This document shows, one piece after another, positions 15,118 through 21,170 of a DNA stretch of 23,955 nucleotides. The notes below the pieces were generated by a model. The model was not told the DNA's origin, searched no databases, and worked only from the letters and a program-made list of their open reading frames with translations. The stretch covers positions 1 through 23,955 of the IMG/VR virus record IMGVR_UViG_3300009155_000263, one strand, 5' to 3'. Each line of letters starts with the position of its first letter. The first letter of the stretch is position 1. The stretch is from a virus. The translations under genes and the position numbers were made by a program.

Positions 15118-15747
15118 ATGGCAACAGCCTCACAATCATTGTTCAACATGTCCGTAGCGACGGACATCGCCGGCGGAAATCAAGGCTTATTAATGCCTAA
15201 ACTACAATACCGTTTTAGAGTTAACTTTCTAAATTTAGGTAGAGGTAACACCGTTGAACTTACAAAACAGGTAATAGATATTACACGTCCAAGTGTTACC
15301 TTCGCTGAAATCCCACTACAAGTGTATAACTCTACAGTTAAAATTGCAGGTAAGCACACTTGGTCAGATTTAACAGTCAACGTTCGTGATGATGCTCAAG
15401 GAAGAGTTTCTCAATTGGTTGGTCAACAATTACAAAAGCAATTAGACTTTGTTGAACAAGCATCAGCTTCTACGGCACAAGATTATAAGTTTCAAACAAA
15501 CATTGAAGTATTAGATGGTGGTAACGGTATAAGTGCTCCTGTTATTCTAGAAACATGGGAAGTTTACGGTTGCTACGTAAAGACAGCTAACTATAACAAC
15601 TTAAACTACGGTGAAAGTCAAGCTGCTACAATTCAGTTAGCAATCTCTTTTGATAATTGCATACAATCTCCACTTGGTAATGGTGTAGGAGCATTTGTTG
15701 GTAGAACACGCGGCGCATTAAGTACTGGTATTGGTTCTATTGGTTAA
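15118..15747 (+). CDS. gp19: Tail tube protein, gp19-like
   Basis: The 209-aa protein directly follows the sheath, the usual position of the T4 gp19 family. It contains the typical early strand PKLQYRFRVNFLNLG, followed by a membrane-free beta-rich body with ITRPSVTFAEIPLQVYNS, HTWSDLTVNVRDDAQGRV, LETWEVYGCYVKTANY and the closing AATIQLAISFDNC strand. The P-x-V...H..W..I.V.(D)D order is the tube fold signature. It is somewhat longer than T4 gp19 (163 aa). It polymerises into the rigid tube through which DNA passes. Strong Shine-Dalgarno and its own late box suggest high expression. Confidence 0.9.
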   Translation: MATASQSLFNMSVATDIAGGNQGLLMPKLQYRFRVNFLNLGRGNTVELTKQVIDITRPSVTFAEIPLQVYNSTVKIAGKHTWSDLTVNVRDDAQGRVSQLVGQQLQKQLDFVEQASASTAQDYKFQTNIEVLDGGNGISAPVILETWEVYGCYVKTANYNNLNYGESQAATIQLAISFDNCIQSPLGNGVGAFVGRTRGALSTGIGSIG

Positions 15748-15764
15748 AATTGGATAGATAAGCC

Positions 15765-16943
15765 GTGACTGTAAATGCACAAAATTTATTAACAGGTGCG
15801 GCTTCTTCCAACGTGTACTTAAGAGATTATACACACGCCTCAAAAATATTTAGGAGTAATTCTTATCAGAATACTCCTAAATTAAAATTTTTATTTCACG
15901 TATATTTTGAAATTAATGAAAGTGCATACAAACCCGGTCTTGCAACGGGTGCTAATTTTGGATTAGTTGTTAAGACAATTAATTTACCTAAATTTGCATT
16001 TGACACGCATGTGATGAATCAGTATAATCGCAAGCGATTAGTACAGACTAAAATAAAATACAACCCAGTAAGTATCAGTTTTCACGATGACAATGGTGAT
16101 ATGATTAATGATATGTGGTATAACTACTATACATATTATTACAAAGATGCAAATAAGATACAAGTACAACAAACAAATCAACCCGTTAACGGTGTTGATA
16201 ATTATAATTATAGAAACATATACTCACCTGACATTTCCACTGACACTGATTGGGGATATATAGGTGAGAGCACTGTTCAAACGGCTACTGCAAGTCAAGC
16301 TGTTCAAAGTATATCAAAAATCCCATTCTTTAAGAATATAAGAATTTACGGTTTTAATCAACACAACTTTGTAGAATATGTATTGATTAATCCAATCATT
16401 ACTAGTTTTGAACATGATACATATGCCTATTCAGAAGGTAGTGGAATTATGGAAAACAAGATGACACTTGATTATGAAACAGTAAAATACTATGAAGGCG
16501 CAATTAGCGGCCCTAATGCAAGTAATCAAGTACCTGGATTTGGCGAACCATCATCATATGATAGAACTATAAGCCCACTTGCACCAATTGGATCAACCTC
16601 TGCTGTGTTAGGGCCGCAGGGTTTAGTAAATTCAGAAAACGGTTATACTGTACCATTTGGTTCTAATATTAATGAAACACTTACTGCAAACCAGTTAATC
16701 GAAACCGCGTATAATACAACAGCCAATCCTAACATAACTCAAGTTGCAACTGAGAATTTGAATAATGTGTTAGCACAATCGGCGCAACTTCAATTACAGA
16801 ATAGAACTAATAGTTATTTTCCTGGATATGGGACTAGTCCAAGTATTGCCGGCACAGCAGGTGCCCCAAGTACAAGTATAAGTTCACCTCAAAATGTTAC
16901 AATTACCGATCAGGCAGTCTCTCCCGGTGGACAAACAGGTTAA
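15765..16943 (+). CDS. Second tail-tube-like protein (possible tube initiator or terminator)
   Basis: This 392-aa product starts with GTG 17 bp after gp19; a stop codon at 15759-15761 rules out any earlier in-frame start, and the next in-frame options would remove conserved sequence. It repeats the tube layout of its neighbour: PKLKFLFHVYFEIN, VVKTINLPKFAFDTHVMNQY, YNPVSISFHDDNGDMINDMW and, later, FKNIRIYGFNQHNFVEYVLI with PIITSFEHDTYAYSE. Compared with gp19 it has an Asn/Gly/Ser-rich C-terminal tail of about 130 residues. In T4, gp48 and gp54 are tube-related baseplate proteins that start tube assembly, so this could be their counterpart, or a cap. No strong Shine-Dalgarno is seen; coupling to gp19 is likely. 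Confidence 0.72.
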   Translation: MTVNAQNLLTGAASSNVYLRDYTHASKIFRSNSYQNTPKLKFLFHVYFEINESAYKPGLATGANFGLVVKTINLPKFAFDTHVMNQYNRKRLVQTKIKYNPVSISFHDDNGDMINDMWYNYYTYYYKDANKIQVQQTNQPVNGVDNYNYRNIYSPDISTDTDWGYIGESTVQTATASQAVQSISKIPFFKNIRIYGFNQHNFVEYVLINPIITSFEHDTYAYSEGSGIMENKMTLDYETVKYYEGAISGPNASNQVPGFGEPSSYDRTISPLAPIGSTSAVLGPQGLVNSENGYTVPFGSNINETLTANQLIETAYNTTANPNITQVATENLNNVLAQSAQLQLQNRTNSYFPGYGTSPSIAGTAGAPSTSISSPQNVTITDQAVSPGGQTG

Positions 16944-16959
16944 GCATATAAATTCAAAG

Positions 16960-16967
16960 TATAAATA
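16960..16967 (+). promoter_or_regulatory. Late promoter box TATAAATA
   Basis: Exact T4 late consensus 16 bases before the ATG at 16984, with TTAGGAG Shine-Dalgarno between. Confidence 0.72.
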
Positions 16968-16983
16968 CTCTTAGGAGATTTAT

Positions 16984-17343
16984 ATGGCACGAATTATTGA
17001 TTCACGTTCCTCATTTGACCAAACAATTAGAATATTTGATGAATTCTATGGATTCAATTTAATTATTGCGCCTGACGAATATGATGTTGTACATTCATAT
17101 TTTATAAATGTATGTGATACTAAACAAATAGCAGATAACTTTACTGTTTATTTTTTTAGAATAGCACAAGAAACAAAAATACCTGTATTAGATTTACTGG
17201 GCTACATACAAGGTAAGAATAAATTAGAAGTCAACACAATTATTGGTTACTATTTAAATAGTTTCAAAAGTAAAACGTCATTGTATGGATTTGGCACAGT
17301 ACCACAAGCCAATCAACCGGTTGCTCGCAACATAGTGCAGTAA
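16984..17343 (+). CDS. Conserved-type small virion-cluster protein, unknown function
   Basis: The 119-aa protein has no signal peptide, membrane segment or named motif that I can assign. It looks mainly helical, with FDQTIRIFDEFYGFNLIIAP, YDVVHSYFINVCDTKQIADN and FFRIAQETKIPVLDLLGYI. I recall similar small proteins next to tube and head-completion genes in marine T4-like phages. It heads a unit with gp4, one base downstream, under an exact late promoter box. A tail assembly chaperone or virion component is possible; nothing in the sequence decides it. Confidence 0.75.
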   Translation: MARIIDSRSSFDQTIRIFDEFYGFNLIIAPDEYDVVHSYFINVCDTKQIADNFTVYFFRIAQETKIPVLDLLGYIQGKNKLEVNTIIGYYLNSFKSKTSLYGFGTVPQANQPVARNIVQ

Positions 17344-17344
17344 C

Positions 17345-17782
17345 ATGTCAAGATTTGCACAGGGAAAATTTACACCCAAAAATACTGAAAAGTACATAGG
17401 TAAACATACACCGCAGTATCGCAGTGGATGGGAACTAACATTCATGACCTTCTGTGATACTAATAAAAGCGTATTGTATTGGGCTAGTGAAGCTATCAAA
17501 ATACCATATCGCCATCCATTTACAGGCAAACCAACAAACTATGTACCTGACTTTTTTGTAGTCTATCAAAACAAGTACGGTAAAAAGATTGCTGAAATGG
17601 TAGAGATTAAACCTAAAAAGCAAAGTATCATTGAAAGTAAAGTGGCAAGTGCAAAAGACAGAATGATAGTTGCTATCAATCACGCTAAATGGGCAGCTGC
17701 CTCAGCATATTGCAAGAGTCAGGGGTATGCATTCAGAGTAATAACCGAGGATGACCTTTTCTATAATGGTTCACGAAAGTAA
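17345..17782 (+). CDS. gp4: Head completion protein, gp4-like (nuclease-fold)
   Basis: The 145-aa protein matches the T4 gp4 pattern: KFTPKNTEKYIGKHTPQYRS then GWELTFMTFCD, and WASEAIKIPYRHPF, PDFFVVY, EMVEIKPKKQ. In T4, gp4 with gp50 and gp65 completes heads after packaging. Spacing of E30, D69 and E87-x-K89 fits a PD-(D/E)xK/TnsA-like nuclease core, so activity on DNA ends is plausible. The start is one base after the upstream stop with no Shine-Dalgarno, implying translational coupling to the 119-aa gene. Confidence 0.85.
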   Translation: MSRFAQGKFTPKNTEKYIGKHTPQYRSGWELTFMTFCDTNKSVLYWASEAIKIPYRHPFTGKPTNYVPDFFVVYQNKYGKKIAEMVEIKPKKQSIIESKVASAKDRMIVAINHAKWAAASAYCKSQGYAFRVITEDDLFYNGSRK

Positions 17783-17789
17783 ATAAATA
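17782..17789 (+). promoter_or_regulatory. Late-promoter-like box AATAAATA, 5 nt before the gp16-like ATG
   Basis: AATAAATA, five bases (CTTTT), then ATG at 17795. The box begins on the last base of the gp4 stop codon. No Shine-Dalgarno is seen; a leaderless start is predicted. Confidence 0.5.
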
Positions 17790-17794
17790 CTTTT

Positions 17795-18277
17795 ATGACC
17801 AAAAAATTATCAGAACTTTTTGAATTGCCACAGCATGAGATAGACACACTCAGCGTTCCTATTCCAGACAATGCAAGTGAAATTACAACAGAAGCATTGA
17901 ACAATTTAGAGAAGATTGAACAAGCATTACCCCAAGTTAGAGGTCTTGATGCTAGCGATGCTGAACTAGATGAATTATCAAATATGGCTACCGCAAGTTA
18001 TAAAGATTTACTTGACCTTGGCATGCAGGTTGACAGTCGTTTTGCTAGTGAAATATTCAATAGTGCTAGTAGTTTCTTGGGACACGCCATTACAGCCAAG
18101 ACAGCCAAACTTAACAAAAAGCTTAAAATGATTGATTTGCAGTTAAAGAAAGCACAATTAGATCAGAAGAACGCTTTAAAAGAAGAAGAAATTGAAGCTA
18201 CACCATTAGGTACAGGAAAGACGTTAGATCGTAATGAATTGCTGAAGATGTTGGCACCAAAAACAACAGATAAATGA
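17795..18277 (+). CDS. gp16: Small terminase subunit, gp16-like (tentative)
   Basis: The 160-aa protein is about the length of T4 gp16 (164 aa). An acidic N-terminus (LSELFELPQHEIDTL) precedes a helical region with YKDLLDLGMQVDSRFASEIF and a long charged helix (KLNKKLKMIDLQLKKAQLD) that fits the central coiled coil of T4-type small terminases. I recall cyanophage gp16 proteins with a similar order. Small terminase regulates packaging by the large subunit, which is not in this window. Location next to gp4 is compatible. The N-terminal region is divergent, so the call is moderate. Confidence 0.58.
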   Translation: MTKKLSELFELPQHEIDTLSVPIPDNASEITTEALNNLEKIEQALPQVRGLDASDAELDELSNMATASYKDLLDLGMQVDSRFASEIFNSASSFLGHAITAKTAKLNKKLKMIDLQLKKAQLDQKNALKEEEIEATPLGTGKTLDRNELLKMLAPKTTDK

Positions 18278-18283
18278 TAAATA
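18276..18283 (+). promoter_or_regulatory. Late-promoter-like box GATAAATA
   Basis: Overlaps the gp16 stop codon and ends 19 bases before the ATG at 18303, with CAGGAA between. A near-copy GATAAATG begins at 18269. Confidence 0.6.
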
Positions 18284-18302
18284 TAGAATACAGGAATAAA
18301 AC

Positions 18303-18926
18303 ATGCGAAGCCTTAAACAATATATAACAGAAAGTGTAAAGTCTTATAATTACACTATCAAAATTGCCGGCGATGTTGATAAGAACTTTATTGAATTGTT
18401 TAAGTATAACTTAAATAAATTTGATCCTATCAAAATCTCTAATCCAACTAGCACACCAATACAGAAATCACCATTTGGATTTCCTAATTTGAGTAATCAA
18501 AGTGTTACAATTCTAAAAGCAGAATTTCGCTATCCAGCGACAGAGCCAATGATTCAACAAATTGCTCAATTGTTAGGTTATCAAGTTGATATGGTTCGTG
18601 TTGTTGGTACTGACTTTAATGACAGCATTGATAATGAACAGGTAGGATATGAGAATGAGATGAGTCACTCCCCTGTGTTGTTACACACTGAGTTAGAAGA
18701 ACAACCGGGTGGTAAAGAAGCTAGCAAACAATATGCTGGTTCATTTTTGCAATCTATCAAGAAGCAATCAGAAGGTTCTCAGATTGATATACCATATGCA
18801 GCTTCTAAAACTAAAAATGCGTTTGATCCGTTTAAGCCATACTTAGATGACAAACAATTAGGCGACAAGAGTCCAATGACTAATATCAAGCGCCCAACAA
18901 AGCCAGCAACTGGCGCACGTAAATAA
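18303..18926 (+). CDS. Unknown phage protein with prohead-type N-terminus
   Basis: This 207-aa protein begins MRSLKQYITES, a short amphipathic start I associate with marine phage head-internal proteins. Residues ~15-105 look like an alpha/beta domain (YNYTIKIAGDVDKNFIELFK ... SVTILKAEFRYPATEPMIQQ ... VDMVRVVG). The C-terminal half is low in hydrophobics and rich in Lys, Asp, Pro and Gln, ending in a basic tail (TNIKRPTKPATGARK). It sits between small terminase and the 710-aa charged protein. A head-core or packaging accessory role is inference. Confidence 0.72.
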   Translation: MRSLKQYITESVKSYNYTIKIAGDVDKNFIELFKYNLNKFDPIKISNPTSTPIQKSPFGFPNLSNQSVTILKAEFRYPATEPMIQQIAQLLGYQVDMVRVVGTDFNDSIDNEQVGYENEMSHSPVLLHTELEEQPGGKEASKQYAGSFLQSIKKQSEGSQIDIPYAASKTKNAFDPFKPYLDDKQLGDKSPMTNIKRPTKPATGARK

Positions 18927-18943
18927 TTCAAAGGAATAGTAAA

Positions 18944-21076
18944 ATGAACATGTTAGATATAATGAACAAACTTACTCAGCTAAGTGAAGCTGTTAAAGAT
19001 ACCGGTAAAGGTAAGATTCATACTGCTGAGCCAGGTGGATATGGCCGTAAAGATGATGAAGATGATGAAGGCAACAAAGTAAAAGCTGCTGCTAAAAAAG
19101 GTCGTGGTCGTCCTAAGAAAGATGCTGATTCATCTACTGGTGAAGAAAAGAAATATGATGCTAAAGGCCTATCTAGTGTATTTGGTGGTAAAGCACCAAA
19201 GTCAACTAAGAAGGGAACAGTTATTAAAGGTAAGTCACAAAGCCATACATCTAACAAAGATGATGATGGTACTGGTGATGAAGAACCTAAAGCTAAAGCC
19301 AAATCAAAAAGCAATCTTAAGGATTGGATCGAACAAATCAATAGAAGCATGATTGCTGAACAGAGCAGTTATACAACAGCTCCTATGCCAGGTGCAGTAC
19401 AAGTTAAAGATGCAGCTGGTAAAGTTGTTGCAACTGCAAAGAATCCTCAAGCAGCCGCAGCCTTTCAAAAAGGTGATATAACTATTGGCGGTGAAGAAGG
19501 TGTGGCGGAAGGCGATATCGGTAAGCATAATAATGCTACTACAGGCTTTGACGCACTGGTTCGTAAACTAACTCCAAAGTATGGTGTAGAGGCAGCAAAA
19601 CGTATTGCTGGTTCACAAATGAAAAAAATTAAAGAGGCAGATATGCCCCCTCATGACAGCTTGGCAAGCCCATTGTCATTGGAAGAAGCTAAGAAAGGTG
19701 TAAATCCTTTTGCTAAGAAATCTGCTACTAAGAAAAAGCCTGATGATGATAATGATGGCGTTCCTAATTGGGCTGATAAGAAGCCAGGTAAGGATGACAA
19801 TGAAGGCAAAAAGAAAGGCGCAGCTCCTAAGAAAGGTGTAAATCCTTTTGCTAAAAAGAAAGTTAAAGAAGGTATGGACCAACAATTACAAGCTGCCCGC
19901 TTAGAAGGCAAAGCTCATGGTTTAAAAGGTCACTCACACTGTGGTAAGAACTATGAAGACATGGAAGAAGCACGTTGTTATCATGAAGGTTACAAAGAAG
20001 GCTTAGATGAATGCTATGGCCAAATGCCAATTCAAGGTTATGTTGGTGAGAATGATACAGTTAACGATATGGCAAGCTATGGTGCTCATACACCTACTAT
20101 GGAAGATGACATGTACGAAATGGATAAAACTTCTTATATGAAGCAACAAGCTATCAAGACTCCGGGAGATACATTCAATGCATTTGGTCAAACTTTTAAG
20201 GATAAAGAAGTATTAGAAAGCCCATTTGCTTTTGAAGCATGGGAAAAGGAATTAAATGCACTACTAGAATCTAAAGCAGATGTTGCTGAAGGCATGACTG
20301 TTTCTATCAGTAAAGGTCAACAAGGTGCACCTGATTCAGTAAGTGTATCAGCACAAGACGGTGATGCTGACCAATTATTGGGCATAATTAAATCAGCTGG
20401 TTTAGGCTTGTTTGGTGGTGACGATCAAAATGGTTATGGCGCCCCACAAGGCACTACTGCTGCTCCAGGTGGAATTGAAGTAGTTGATGACCATGATGGT
20501 ATGATGGCTCTAATGAAGAAATTAACTGGTCAAGGTGGCAACGAAGGCGGTAGCGAAGACTATGCTGACGAAGTAGGCGGTGAAGAAGGTCATGAAGAAC
20601 ACGACGGTGAAGAAGCATGTGAAGTATGCGGTGAATCATCATGCGGTTGTCATGAAGGTCAAGAAATGGTTGACGAAGTTGAATCAGAAGACCAAATGAC
20701 TTATAATGTTGCTGAAGACAATCCTCCTGATTCAGGTGCAGCCGACACCGATGCTGAAATTGCTGACACTCAGCAAGCAAATTCAGCAGCCTCAACTTAT
20801 GATGCAGCGGAATCGGAAGACGAAGCGGCTAGTGATGATGCTATCGATGAGGAAGAAGAAAAAGTAGAAGAATCGTTAGCTAATGGTGCTGATGATACAT
20901 TTGAATCTGATATTGACTTCATGACTAATGTTATTAGCGGTGGGTTGAACAAGCGTAAAGCTACTGGTCAAACAACTATTCCAGTTGTATCTACTCAAAT
21001 AGGTCGTTTGGGAAATCCAATGCAGGAATCTACCGCATTATTACATGATTGGAAAAAACTAAGTGGTATCAATTAA
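18944..21076 (+). CDS. Large charged low-complexity protein, candidate prohead core / internal virion protein
   Basis: I cannot assign this 710-aa protein to a named family. The N-terminus (MLDIMNKLTQLSEAV) is amphipathic. Residues ~51-60 carry an AT-hook-like KKGRGRPKKD. KKGVNPFAKK occurs twice (about 250 and 296), separated by DDDNDGVPNWADKK (267-280), which resembles a calcium-binding type-3 repeat. Residues ~550-575 are very acidic and contain a Cys/His cluster (C559, C562, C567, C569, H570). Alternating Lys-rich and Asp/Glu-rich blocks suit a protein packed with DNA or used as scaffold. LSE and IAE sites fit the T4 gp21 protease consensus, which is common by chance. The start has AAAGGA ten bases upstream. 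Confidence 0.72.
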   Translation: MNMLDIMNKLTQLSEAVKDTGKGKIHTAEPGGYGRKDDEDDEGNKVKAAAKKGRGRPKKDADSSTGEEKKYDAKGLSSVFGGKAPKSTKKGTVIKGKSQSHTSNKDDDGTGDEEPKAKAKSKSNLKDWIEQINRSMIAEQSSYTTAPMPGAVQVKDAAGKVVATAKNPQAAAAFQKGDITIGGEEGVAEGDIGKHNNATTGFDALVRKLTPKYGVEAAKRIAGSQMKKIKEADMPPHDSLASPLSLEEAKKGVNPFAKKSATKKKPDDDNDGVPNWADKKPGKDDNEGKKKGAAPKKGVNPFAKKKVKEGMDQQLQAARLEGKAHGLKGHSHCGKNYEDMEEARCYHEGYKEGLDECYGQMPIQGYVGENDTVNDMASYGAHTPTMEDDMYEMDKTSYMKQQAIKTPGDTFNAFGQTFKDKEVLESPFAFEAWEKELNALLESKADVAEGMTVSISKGQQGAPDSVSVSAQDGDADQLLGIIKSAGLGLFGGDDQNGYGAPQGTTAAPGGIEVVDDHDGMMALMKKLTGQGGNEGGSEDYADEVGGEEGHEEHDGEEACEVCGESSCGCHEGQEMVDEVESEDQMTYNVAEDNPPDSGAADTDAEIADTQQANSAASTYDAAESEDEAASDDAIDEEEEKVEESLANGADDTFESDIDFMTNVISGGLNKRKATGQTTIPVVSTQIGRLGNPMQESTALLHDWKKLSGIN

Positions 21077-21090
21077 TTGATACTTCTAAC

Positions 21091-21119
21091 AATACCCGGC
21101 TTTAGTCGGGTATTTTTTT
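21091..21119 (+). terminator. Rho-independent terminator
   Basis: AATACCCG (21091-21098) pairs with CGGGTATT (21107-21114), extended inward by a G-T and a C-G pair around loop TTTA, followed by a T-run to 21119. It closes the unit ending with the 710-aa gene. Confidence 0.9.
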
Positions 21120-21142
21120 GGCTATAGTGTTTGTCTGTAAAC

Positions 21143-21150
21143 GATAAATA
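21143..21150 (+). promoter_or_regulatory. Late-promoter-like box GATAAATA for second fibre
   Basis: Box ends 20 bases before the ATG at 21171, with AAGG between, and lies downstream of the terminator. Confidence 0.68.
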
Positions 21151-21170
21151 CTAAATAAGGTAGAATAGAT

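Noticed and set aside
18918-18925. CGTAAATA upstream of the 710-aa gene as a late box
   Set aside because: It matches the NATAAATA core poorly at the second and third positions and overlaps coding sequence; co-transcription with the 207-aa gene is simpler.
19018-19350. Overlapping frames on both strands within the 710-aa gene (also 19104-19352 plus, 20454-20795 minus)
   Set aside because: They are low-complexity shadows of Lys/Asp/Glu codons with no start signals.
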